A stretch of 64,000 nt of DNA, from NCBI GenBank assembly GCA_003169835.1, contig PNAI01000018.1, forward strand, positions 112,690 to 176,689, given 5' to 3'. The notes below the pieces were generated by a model, which was not told the origin of the DNA, searched no databases, and was given only the letters and a program-made list of their open reading frames with translations. This DNA is from Hyphomicrobiales bacterium. Its GTDB lineage: Bacteria; Pseudomonadota; Alphaproteobacteria; Rhizobiales; Xanthobacteraceae. How positions within the stretch are numbered: position 1 is the stretch's first letter; each line of letters opens with the position of its first letter. A program made the translations under genes and the position numbers. Below, piece by piece: positions 44,135 through 51,013 of this stretch.

Positions 44135-45730
44135 ATGAAGGAAAACTTCCGGCAGTTTCTTGACCGGCTACGCCAGGCGGGCGAACTTGTCGACCTGCAC
44201 CAGGCGGTCGATATCCGCCACATCGCCACCCTGGTCGACCAAGCCAAGACCGCGCTCTTCTTTCATAAAGTGATCGGTTACGACTTGCCGGTCGTCTCCG
44301 GCATCATCCGCACCAAAGAGCGCGCCACCATGGCGCTCGGCTGCGAGAATTTCGGCGAGATCGAGGTCAAGCTCAAGGCGGCCATCGATCACCCGATCCC
44401 GCCCAAATACGTGAAATCCTCGCCCACCCGCGAAGTCGTCATGCTGGGCGACGACGTCGATCTCTTCAAATTGCCGATCCCGATGTCTTCGGTCTACGAC
44501 GGCGGCCCGATGATCACGGCCGGCGTCGTGATTGCGAAAGATCCCGAGCTCGGCTTCAACAGCGGCATCTATCGCTTCATCGTCAAGGAAAAGAGCCTCA
44601 CCGGCATCGACATCGTCACACCCAACAACATGCGGCTGTTCGCCCAGCGCGCGCTCGAGGCCGGACGCCCCTGCCCGATTTCGATTTCCATCGGCACGCA
44701 CCCGATCGAGATTACCGGCTCCGGCTATCGCGCACCGCTCGGCGTCGACGAGATGGCCATTGCCGGCGGCCTGCGCGGCGAGCCGGTCGAGCTTGCGCCG
44801 TGCCAAACCATCGACATGCCTTACATCGCCGACGCCGAGATCGTGCTGGAAGCGGAAATCCTCCCCACCGGGTGGACCTGGCCGGAAGGGCGCTTCGGCG
44901 AATTCACGCGGCTGATGGGCGGACTGCACTGGAATCCGCTCGTGCGCATCAAGGCGATCTCCAGGCGCAAGGATGCGATCTACTACAATCTCCACATGCC
45001 GTGGGAGAACACTTGGCTCGCTGCCCCCACGCGCTACGCACAAATCCGACAGGCGCTGCGCACCGCCAATGTCACGGTGAAGGATATCAACGTCACGCTC
45101 GGCGGCTGCGCCTTCTGGCACGCCGTGATCTCGATCAAGAAGGCGCCGGGCGACGGCAAGAACGCGTTGCTCGCGGCACTTTCGGTGATGGATTTGAAGC
45201 ACGTCGTCGTGGTGGACGACGATATCGACGTCAACAACCCGACCGACGTCGAATGGGCGATCGCCACACGCGTCCAGGGCGACAAGGACGTGATCGTCAT
45301 TCCCGGCGCACGCGCAAAGCCGCTGGACCCGAGCCTACCGCAGGGCGCGGGCGTGGTCCCGACAGGCGCAAAAGTAGGCATCGACGCCACCATTCCCGAA
45401 GGCATCCCGCTCGAACACTACGAGCGCATCACCTATGCATACGCCGACACCGCCAAGATCGACGACTACGTCAAAGGCAAGAAGGACAAGGCAGGCGACG
45501 CCGGCGATGAGGCCGCGGTCAAGGCTCTGGCGGAGAAAATCCTCAAAGCGATCGATGCCGAGCCGCTTTACTACACCGACATCGCCGAGCGTTTCGCGTC
45601 CTACGATTTCCGCACCGTGGCGCGCGCGCTCGGCCATCTGCATACGACGGAGAAGCTGTGGCAGGACTCACGCGGCCGCATGTGCGTGCGCGGTTCAAAA
45701 TTCGCCGCCAAGCTTCCCGTGAAGAAATAG
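44135..45730 (+). CDS. UbiD family prenylated-FMN decarboxylase
   Basis: 531 residues, longer than most UbiD proteins because of a C-terminal extension (about 455-531) rich in Lys/Asp then ending FRTVARALGHLHTTEKLW. The UbiD core has VVMLGDDVDLFKLPIP, NSGIYRFIVK, the E-x-R/metal region TGWTWPEGRFGEFTRL with the conserved Glu-Arg network, and VEWAIATRVQGDKDVIV. It catalyses reversible decarboxylation of an aromatic or alpha,beta-unsaturated acid. It needs prenyl-FMN made by UbiX, which is not encoded in this window. It starts the rightward operon with an amidohydrolase and a dihydroxyphthalate-decarboxylase-like protein. Confidence 0.88.
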   Translation: MKENFRQFLDRLRQAGELVDLHQAVDIRHIATLVDQAKTALFFHKVIGYDLPVVSGIIRTKERATMALGCENFGEIEVKLKAAIDHPIPPKYVKSSPTREVVMLGDDVDLFKLPIPMSSVYDGGPMITAGVVIAKDPELGFNSGIYRFIVKEKSLTGIDIVTPNNMRLFAQRALEAGRPCPISISIGTHPIEITGSGYRAPLGVDEMAIAGGLRGEPVELAPCQTIDMPYIADAEIVLEAEILPTGWTWPEGRFGEFTRLMGGLHWNPLVRIKAISRRKDAIYYNLHMPWENTWLAAPTRYAQIRQALRTANVTVKDINVTLGGCAFWHAVISIKKAPGDGKNALLAALSVMDLKHVVVVDDDIDVNNPTDVEWAIATRVQGDKDVIVIPGARAKPLDPSLPQGAGVVPTGAKVGIDATIPEGIPLEHYERITYAYADTAKIDDYVKGKKDKAGDAGDEAAVKALAEKILKAIDAEPLYYTDIAERFASYDFRTVARALGHLHTTEKLWQDSRGRMCVRGSKFAAKLPVKK

Positions 45731-45757
45731 CAGCAGCCTCCACCCCCTGACGTCACC

Positions 45758-46603
45758 ATGCTGATCGACACCCACACCCACGTCATTGCGACCGACACCA
45801 AGCGCTATCCGTTAGCGCCGCTCTATGGCCGCCAGTCCGACTGGTCGGCGGAGCATCCGATCGACTATGCGGACATGGTGAAGGCCACGAAGGAAGCCGG
45901 CGTCGACAAATCCGTGCTGGTGCAGGCCTCATCCGCCTACGCCTATGACAATTCCTACGTGGCCGATTCCGTCGCCGCGCACCCCGAGCGCTTCACCGGA
46001 GTCTTCTCAATCGACGTGGTTGCACCCGACGCCGTGACCAAGATGAAACACTGGATGGGCAAAGGCCTCACCGGCATGCGCATCTTCACCTCCGGCAGCA
46101 CGCAGCCCGAGCAAGGCACTTTTTTCGCCGAAGATGCCGCATTCCCGGCCTGGACCTACGCCAGCGACACCGGACTTTCAGTGTGCATGCAGATGCGCGT
46201 GAAAGGGCTACCGCTGCTCGAAACCGTGCTCAAGAGATTTCCCAAGGCGCGGGTGATCCTCGATCATTTCGCCCGAGCCGAAGCCGCCGACGGCCCACCC
46301 TTCGCAGCCGCGGCGCCCCTTTTCGCACTGGCGCGCTACCCGAACGTGTATTTGAAGCTCACGCACCGGCCGATCGAGGAATCGATGAAAGGCAGCGCCA
46401 CGCCCGAGACATTCCTCGGCCGTGCGGTGAAGGAATTCGGTGCGAACCGTATTCTCTGGGGTTCCAACTTTCCGGCCGCCAAACCGCCCCTGCCCGAGTT
46501 GGTCGCGATGGCGCGCAATGCGCTATCTTTTCTTCCACAAAACGACCGGGATTGGATATTTTTCAAAACTGCGCAGGCGCTTTATCCTGCGCTGGCGAAA
46601 TGA
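45758..46603 (+). CDS. Amidohydrolase family 2 (TIM-barrel) metal-dependent hydrolase
   Basis: 281 residues. LIDTHTHVIATDTKRYPLA gives the HxH metal site at the N terminus. ARVILDHFARAEAADGPPF holds the conserved His, and RILWGSNFPAAKPPLPELV has the family's loop, in which the usual Asp (GSD) is replaced by Asn (GSN). This is the 2-pyrone-4,6-dicarboxylate lactonase / ACMS-decarboxylase type, which hydrolyses lactones or decarboxylates ring-cleavage products. Starts 28 bp after ubiD and is followed by the next gene after 13 bp. The GSN instead of GSD may alter metal binding. Confidence 0.84.
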   Translation: MLIDTHTHVIATDTKRYPLAPLYGRQSDWSAEHPIDYADMVKATKEAGVDKSVLVQASSAYAYDNSYVADSVAAHPERFTGVFSIDVVAPDAVTKMKHWMGKGLTGMRIFTSGSTQPEQGTFFAEDAAFPAWTYASDTGLSVCMQMRVKGLPLLETVLKRFPKARVILDHFARAEAADGPPFAAAAPLFALARYPNVYLKLTHRPIEESMKGSATPETFLGRAVKEFGANRILWGSNFPAAKPPLPELVAMARNALSFLPQNDRDWIFFKTAQALYPALAK

Positions 46604-46615
46604 TGGGGAAATGCC

Positions 46616-47512
46616 GTGCTGACCAGACCCGATAAAGTCAAACTTCACACGCTGCTCGGCAACTATCCGAACGTGATCGCGCTCAAGGATGGACGGGTTA
46701 AATCCGACCTCGTCGAGTTCGACTTCCCCGACTATCCGGTCCCGAACAAAGGCTTCAAGCCGCTGGTGCGCGAGCACAAGTTCGACCTCGGCGAACTCGC
46801 CATCGTCACCTTCCTGCAGGCCAAAAGCTATGGCCTGCCCTATGTGCTGATCCCGGCCACCGTCATGGGCCGCGGCCAGCTCCACACCGTCGCCTACAAT
46901 TCCGAGCGCGGCGTAATGAAACCGTCCGATCTCAACGGCAAGAAATTCGGCGTGCGCTCCTACACGCAGACCACCGGCATCTGGGTGCGCGGCATCCTGG
47001 CGGAAACCTACGGCGTCGATTGGTCGAAGGTTCAGATCATCACCATGGAAGACCCGCATGTCGCGCAATACAAGGATCCGCCGTTCGTGCAGCGCGCGCC
47101 TGAAAGTAAGCAGCTTCCGCAGATGCTGATCGACGGCGAGGTCGACGCGGCGCTCATCGGCGACAAATTCTCCGATCCACGCTTCAAGACGTTAGTCCCC
47201 GATGCCGACGTCGCAAGCAAGAAATGGGCTGAAACCCACGGCGGCATCCCGATCAATCACATGCTGGTCGCGCGCGCCTCAATCGCGCAATCGCGGCCCG
47301 ATGTCATCAAGGAGGTTTTCCGTCTGTTCCGCGACGCGCGGCAGGCCGACACAGCGTCGAAGGGCGCGCTCGATCCCTATCGCTTTGGTGTGGAGGCCAA
47401 CCGCCGCTCGCTCGAACTCATTATCGATTTCTCATATCGCCAGCAGATGATCCCGCGCAAATTCACCGTCGACGAACTGTTCGACGACCTGACGCGTAGC
47501 CTCGGTGCGTGA
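46616..47512 (+). CDS. 4,5-dihydroxyphthalate decarboxylase-like / periplasmic-binding-fold protein
   Basis: 298 residues from a GTG at 46616, with GGGGAA upstream. KLHTLLGNYPNVIALKDGRV, VREHKFDLGELAIVTFLQAK and RSYTQTTGIWVRGILAETYG match the Pht5-type 4,5-dihydroxyphthalate decarboxylase family, which shares the fold of NMT1-like binding proteins. There is no signal peptide, so it is cytoplasmic and more likely an enzyme or ligand-handling protein than a transporter receptor. Last gene of the ubiD operon; its presence beside a UbiD enzyme points to an aromatic dicarboxylate pathway. Confidence 0.75.
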   Translation: MLTRPDKVKLHTLLGNYPNVIALKDGRVKSDLVEFDFPDYPVPNKGFKPLVREHKFDLGELAIVTFLQAKSYGLPYVLIPATVMGRGQLHTVAYNSERGVMKPSDLNGKKFGVRSYTQTTGIWVRGILAETYGVDWSKVQIITMEDPHVAQYKDPPFVQRAPESKQLPQMLIDGEVDAALIGDKFSDPRFKTLVPDADVASKKWAETHGGIPINHMLVARASIAQSRPDVIKEVFRLFRDARQADTASKGALDPYRFGVEANRRSLELIIDFSYRQQMIPRKFTVDELFDDLTRSLGA

Positions 47513-47593
47513 CCCCTTATCCCTCCCCCGTTGGAGTGTGTGGACTTGATCCGCGGGGAGCGTTCGGGCGGAGAACGGACTATCGAGAATCCA

Positions 47594-47731
47594 AGGTCTG
47601 CTTACCACCCGAAAGCGACCGCAGAGCGGACATCACAGCACGTCGGCTTCGTGCCAATAACGACCGTTTGCACCGCAGCAAACAGTGGCTTTATTCGATC
47701 ACCTCGTCGGCTCGGGCGAGCAACGTCTGCG
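47594..47731 (+). repeat. Dispersed intergenic repeat, copy A
   Basis: About 138 bp that aligns over its full length with 51014-51150, sharing blocks such as GAGCGGACATC, CACGTCGGCTTCGTGCCA and CTCGTCGGC in the same order and spacing. A shorter related piece is at 48287-48352. The orientation is the same in all three. Confidence 0.7.
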
Positions 47732-47771
47732 GGCATAGTCAGCCAACGTCTGAGCGACTTGTCGCCGCTCA

Positions 47772-47785
47772 TTGACCTGGATCAA
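47772..47785 (+). promoter_or_regulatory. FNR/FixK-type box upstream of the first DUF6455 gene
   Basis: TTGACCTGGATCAA fits TTGAY-N4-ATCAA. Its centre is 60.5 bp before the ATG at 47839. A transcription start about 41 bp from the box centre would leave a leader of roughly 20 nt containing the GGAG ribosome site, the geometry of a class II FNR/FixK promoter. Confidence 0.75.
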
Positions 47786-47838
47786 AGCGGTCGTTGACAG
47801 AAGGGGCAGTCTGACGTGGCATTTTGGAGTAATCTGCT

Positions 47839-48258
47839 ATGCAGACGAGCGCGCCAAATTTATTTTTTGAACTGACCCAGCGATTGATCGACGCCTCGAA
47901 AAACTGGTTCCGTAGGAGGGCCTCTGTCAATGAAATTGCCACTCTAGAAGATTCAGAGGAACTTTCGCGCATTGCGCACGAGCTTGGAATTTCGGCTGCA
48001 GAACTTCGCATTCTCGCCAACCATGACGAAAAAGCTGCCGATCTTCTTTATCAGCGAATGGATCAGCTTCGGCTTGATCGAAACCACGTCGATCTTGCGG
48101 TGTTGCGCGATCTTCAACGCTGTTGCTCAAACTGCGATCTTAAGCAGCTTTGTGCGCATGAGCTTGAGGACAAACCAATAGGTGCAACTTGGCCCAAATA
48201 TTGTCCAAACGAGCAGACGCTTGCCGCACTCACGAGCGAGTCCAAACGATTCGAATAG
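47839..48258 (+). CDS. DUF6455 family protein (paralogue A)
   Basis: 139 residues. The C-terminal half is the DUF6455 motif: LLYQRMDQLRLDRNHV, then VLRDLQRCCSNCDLKQLC and TWPKYCPNEQTLAAL. Cysteines 96, 99, 105 and 122 form C-x2-C-x5-C-x16-C, a plausible zinc or iron-sulfur site. The N-terminal half is a variable helical region with a predicted membrane-free, charged character. No signal peptide or catalytic motif. Function unknown. GGAG precedes the ATG and a FixK-type box lies 60.5 bp upstream, so it should respond to low oxygen. Confidence 0.82.
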   Translation: MQTSAPNLFFELTQRLIDASKNWFRRRASVNEIATLEDSEELSRIAHELGISAAELRILANHDEKAADLLYQRMDQLRLDRNHVDLAVLRDLQRCCSNCDLKQLCAHELEDKPIGATWPKYCPNEQTLAALTSESKRFE

Positions 48259-48286
48259 CTAAATGTCGTTAGCCCGATTAAGGCAT

Positions 48287-48352
48287 GTCTGCTTATCACC
48301 TGACAGCGGGGCAATAGCGAACATCGCGGTACTTCGGGTTCGTGCCAAACTC
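48287..48352 (+). repeat. Dispersed intergenic repeat, partial copy C
   Basis: Aligns with the first half of copies A and B (TCTGCTTATCACC... then GTTCGTGCCAAA) but is more diverged and lacks the CTCGTCGGC end. Confidence 0.5.
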
Positions 48353-48400
48353 AGACATTAGCAACGTTCGCATCTCATTGAGAGATTTGAGGGCATACGA

Positions 48401-48414
48401 TTGATCTAAATCAA
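48401..48414 (+). promoter_or_regulatory. FNR/FixK-type box upstream of the leader ORF and DUF6455 paralogue B
   Basis: TTGATCTAAATCAA, a perfect match to TTGAT-N4-ATCAA. Its centre is 60.5 bp before the ATG at 48468 and 279.5 bp before the start of paralogue B. Confidence 0.78.
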
Positions 48415-48467
48415 ACTGGAAGAGCGAATTGGTGCGATTGTTTCTCCGCAACCAAGAGGGAGGTGCA

Positions 48468-48521
48468 ATGCCACCGGGTCAAGTTAGCCGCGGTAATTGT
48501 CTCTGCATACTCTCGGGCTGA
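48468..48521 (+). CDS. Possible 17-residue leader peptide with a CLC motif
   Basis: A 17-codon frame, MPPGQVSRGNCLCILSG, preceded by GGGAGG five bases upstream of its ATG. It begins exactly as far from its FixK box (60.5 bp) as paralogue A does from its own, which argues the start codon is used. It may be a regulatory leader or the remnant of a gene cut short by a frameshift. No homologue is recognised. Confidence 0.35.
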   Translation: MPPGQVSRGNCLCILSG

Positions 48522-48686
48522 AACATATGCGGCAAATACACGGGAGGAACGTCGGGGGCGGCCTCAGCGGGTCGCATCAGTGAGGCAAGATCCCATCTCA
48601 GCCGCTCCCGTCGCCATTGTCACTAGAAATCTTCCGGTTCTGTTGTCAGTTGCAAGCCGTTGAACATAAACGACGAGGGGCATCAA

Positions 48687-49106
48687 ATGTTATCGCTGCC
48701 CAAAGCTATTTCGAAGCGGTGGACGAACTGGGTCAAAAGACAGCGTGCATTGAGTGAATTATCGGAATTGAAATGCTACGCCGAGGACAAAATCGAGCGT
48801 ATAGCCAGCGACGCGGGTGTGCCCGCCGGGGAAATCTACAAGCTGGTAAGCCGCGGTTCTGAAACGGCGAATCTCTTACTGCGTCGTATGGCATCCCTTG
48901 ACCTCGATCGGAACAAAGTTTCTCGAATTGAACCTCAAGTGTTCCAAGAGCTTAAGAAAAATTGCGCCTTGTGTGACAGTCGGCGACACTGCGTGCGGGA
49001 TCTTGCTCACGATTCCAGTGATCCCGTATGGGAGCGATATTGCCCGAATGCTGGAACGCTCCTAGCGCTGAACGTACTGCCGTGGATGTCCCGGCACGAG
49101 TGGTAA
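48687..49106 (+). CDS. DUF6455 family protein (paralogue B)
   Basis: 139 residues from ATG 48687, chosen because GAGGGG lies six bases before it; a TTG at 48660 is also in frame. LLLRRMASLDLDRNKVSRIE, then CALCDSRRHCVRDL and WERYCPNAGTLLALNVLPW give the DUF6455 core. Cysteines 93, 96, 102 and 119 have the same spacing as in paralogue A (C-x2-C-x5-C-x16-C). It ends SRHEW, almost as paralogue C does (ARREW), so B and C are closer to each other than to A. The N-terminal 60 residues are helical and not conserved among the three. Confidence 0.82.
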   Translation: MLSLPKAISKRWTNWVKRQRALSELSELKCYAEDKIERIASDAGVPAGEIYKLVSRGSETANLLLRRMASLDLDRNKVSRIEPQVFQELKKNCALCDSRRHCVRDLAHDSSDPVWERYCPNAGTLLALNVLPWMSRHEW

Positions 49107-49141
49107 TATACTAATAATCGAACGCACCCGCTTTCGCGGCG

Positions 49142-49155
49142 TTGATCTCGATCAA
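49142..49155 (+). promoter_or_regulatory. FNR/FixK-type box upstream of the small Cys-rich gene
   Basis: TTGATCTCGATCAA, a perfect TTGAT-N4-ATCAA box. Its centre is 59.5 bp before the ATG at 49208, matching the spacing at paralogue A. Confidence 0.8.
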
Positions 49156-49207
49156 TGCAAATGAACCTCCATCGGACCATTTTACGAATAGTTTAAAGGA
49201 GGGACGA

Positions 49208-49417
49208 ATGGGCGTGACCAATTCTATCCAGGCCCTCTTGGCCAATTTCGCAAAACTCGTTGCGCTGCGATCCAGTTGGGATTTTACCTGCGGAGATTGC
49301 GAGCGATCGAATCGTTGCGGTCTACCCCCGAGCAAGACCTGCATCGTTCGAGCAGACCAGATCGCCCGCGGCGACTGGAAAGCCAAGCGGCGGGCGAAAA
49401 TTGTGATCGGGTGGTGA
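49208..49417 (+). CDS. 69-residue protein sharing the DUF6455 C-x2-C-x5-C motif
   Basis: Very strong ribosome site (AAAGGAGG) before the ATG and a FixK box at class II distance. After a short helix (SIQALLANFAKLVALRSSW) it has CGDCERSNRCGLPPSKTC, with cysteines 28, 31, 37 and 45. The first three have exactly the C-x2-C-x5-C spacing of the DUF6455 paralogues, but the Y-C-P-N segment is missing and a nearby cysteine replaces the fourth ligand. The tail is basic. It could be a minimal relative of DUF6455; function unknown. Confidence 0.7.
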   Translation: MGVTNSIQALLANFAKLVALRSSWDFTCGDCERSNRCGLPPSKTCIVRADQIARGDWKAKRRAKIVIGW

Positions 49418-49437
49418 AGCCGGCCAGACATTGCCCA

Positions 49438-49704
49438 ATGATACTCAATCCGCACGTCGCGGCCGTCGCTGATACTATTGGTGTTGGTGCGAAGGGATTA
49501 TTTTTCGTTGATGACATGCCCGACCGCGTTAGTGGTGCCGATCCACGAATGCTCCCAGGTCGTCGCGTTCACAAAATCCGCGTCAGTTTATTCGAGTACG
49601 CAGAACCAGCCTCACGACAAGATCTGATGGCGTGCGGCGAAATTAGCTACCATTGCGATATCCACGCAAATCAGACGGTTTATGTTTCTTATGCCCCATA
49701 CTGA
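49438..49704 (+). CDS. Possible 88-residue hypothetical protein
   Basis: An open frame from ATG 49438, 20 bp after the small Cys-rich gene, ending 16 bp inside the convergent CBS-BON gene. The product (MILNPHVAAVADTIGVGAKG...) has an ordinary composition and no recognised motif. No ribosome site precedes it, and the same frame is open upstream in a clearly non-coding register. It may be a real second gene of the transcript or chance. Confidence 0.28.
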   Translation: MILNPHVAAVADTIGVGAKGLFFVDDMPDRVSGADPRMLPGRRVHKIRVSLFEYAEPASRQDLMACGEISYHCDIHANQTVYVSYAPY

Positions 49705-50381
49705 ATCTTATTGATTCCTATGTAATCCGCGACCGTGCGAACGCCGGGGGTCAATTCCGCTGCCACGCGAAGCGCATCCTTCTCATCTAGCAAATCGACG
49801 CCACCCCACAATTCGACCACGCCATTGTGGACAATCACATTGATATGCGAAGCGCTCGCCCACAACTTCGACTTGATCTCGGAAAGCACTCTTTCACGCA
49901 GTACTGAATCTTCTACCCTGGATTCAACACTAATATCCCGCCGCAGAGCCGCTAAACCCTGAAGCAAATTTGCTCGGCTCACGATGCCAACGAGATTTCC
50001 TTTCTCGACGATCGGTACACGCTTGATTCGGTGTTTTTCAAGCAATGATGCCAACTCACCGAGCGGCAGATCGGGGCTCGCGGTGATTACTCGCTTGGTC
50101 ATTACATCGGCTGCCCTGACCGCGTGAGACTTCAAGTAGTCGTGTGCTAGCGTGCCCTTGTCACTCAGGAGATTGAGCCACCAGGAGTAATGACGCTCGG
50201 TTCCGGCTTCGACGCGGTGAATGAGGTCACCTTCGCTGACAATTCCGATGAGCGCGCCCAACTCGTCAACTACCGGTACGGCGCTGATGCGATTGGATAG
50301 AAGAATTGTAGCGGTCTCTTGGACGGTCGTGTTGGGCCCCACGGTGATCACTTTAGAAACCATCACATCGGAAGCTTTCAT
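49689..50381 (-). CDS. CBS-domain pair fused to a BON domain
   Basis: 230 residues from ATG 50381, with GGAG upstream. Two CBS domains (about residues 1-60 and 92-148) show VMVSKVITVGPNTTVQETA and VMTKRVITASPDLPLGELA. A BON domain follows (about 155-225) with INVIVHNGVVELWGGVDLLD. CBS pairs bind adenosine nucleotides and BON domains bind phospholipid or other ligands, so this is a sensor or membrane-associated regulator rather than an enzyme. It lies 43 bp downstream of DUF6455 paralogue C on the same strand and probably shares its FixK-type promoter. Confidence 0.86.
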   Translation of the reverse strand: MKASDVMVSKVITVGPNTTVQETATILLSNRISAVPVVDELGALIGIVSEGDLIHRVEAGTERHYSWWLNLLSDKGTLAHDYLKSHAVRAADVMTKRVITASPDLPLGELASLLEKHRIKRVPIVEKGNLVGIVSRANLLQGLAALRRDISVESRVEDSVLRERVLSEIKSKLWASASHINVIVHNGVVELWGGVDLLDEKDALRVAAELTPGVRTVADYIGINKIQYGA

Positions 50382-50424
50382 GGCTCGCTCCACTCCCATT
50401 CTTAAAATTGCCGACCAATTCGCT

Positions 50425-50808
50425 TCACCACTCACGCCGAGCAGCCCACGGCAATGCATTCAACATGTTAAGTGTTGCGAAATTCGGGCAATAATCCTGC
50501 CATGCTTGGTCGTCGGAATTGCATGTGAGGTCACGGTCGCATTGTTCGTGACTGTCACATAGCGTGCAACGTGTCCGCAGATCGCGGAACATTTTCGGTT
50601 CGATCTGGGCAACTTCGTTACGATCCAGGTCCAGCCTGGCCATACGGCGGAACAAAAGTTGGGTATAATCGTGGTCTTCTTTCCGTAGATCGGCGTCAGA
50701 TTCGCTGAATTCCTCGAACCCGTCATTTAATTTTGAGAGATCAAACAAATTTTGCCAATACTGGACGATCCCATCACTCAAAGACCAAGTCGTGAGAAAG
50801 GCAACCAT
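50425..50808 (-). CDS. DUF6455 family protein (paralogue C)
   Basis: 127 residues from ATG 50808, chosen because GGAGGA lies four bases upstream; ATG 50820 and GTG 50838 are also in frame. LLFRRMARLDLDRNEVAQIE, CTLCDSHEQCDRDLTC and WQDYCPNFATLNMLNALPW match DUF6455. Cysteines 81, 84, 90 and 107 repeat the C-x2-C-x5-C-x16-C pattern, with an extra cysteine at 96. It is the first gene of a leftward unit with the CBS-BON gene, behind the perfect palindromic FixK box at 50885. Confidence 0.82.
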   Translation of the reverse strand: MVAFLTTWSLSDGIVQYWQNLFDLSKLNDGFEEFSESDADLRKEDHDYTQLLFRRMARLDLDRNEVAQIEPKMFRDLRTRCTLCDSHEQCDRDLTCNSDDQAWQDYCPNFATLNMLNALPWAARREW

Positions 50809-50884
50809 CTGATCCTCCATTGGTTTCTTACTTGCCACAGTCGGACGACTTCAAAATTCAGATACTCCCTATTTCAATTTTGCA

Positions 50885-50898
50885 TTGATCTAGATCAA
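50885..50898 (-). promoter_or_regulatory. FNR/FixK-type box upstream of DUF6455 paralogue C and the CBS-BON gene
   Basis: TTGATCTAGATCAA, a perfect 14-bp palindrome. Its centre is 83.5 bp from the favoured start at 50808 and 53.5 bp from the GTG at 50838. The predicted transcription start, about 41 bp away, would fall near 50850. Confidence 0.78.
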
Positions 50899-51013
50899 GC
50901 TTCGTCTAGCGAGAGATTGTGAGTGCGTAGCACGCTTCACGTGCTGCGCCGCAACGTAGTCACGCAGCGAATCGACGAGTTGGGTCATTCTCGACCGAAT
51001 TGCGATCTCAGCG

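Larger units (their letters stand above)
47513..47838. other. Gene-free stretch with dispersed repeat copy A and the first FixK-type box
   Basis: 326 bp after the Pht5-like gene. It contains dispersed repeat copy A (47594-47731) and an FNR/FixK-like box at 47772-47785. Several short frames are open here, but their predicted products are only translations of the repeat, so I see no gene. Confidence 0.7.
48259..48686. other. Intergenic stretch with repeat copy C, a FixK-type box and a tiny leader ORF
   Basis: 428 bp between DUF6455 paralogues A and B. Contents in order: a partial repeat copy (48287-48352), an FNR/FixK box (48401-48414) and a 17-codon ORF with a strong ribosome site (48468). 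About 165 bp then follow with no convincing gene; a 66-codon frame from GTG 48463 is open but lacks a spaced ribosome site and has no recognisable product. Confidence 0.6.

Noticed and set aside
47513..47838. Two 88-codon frames in the gap after the Pht5-like gene
   Set aside because: They are translations of the dispersed repeat; no ribosome site and mutually overlapping.
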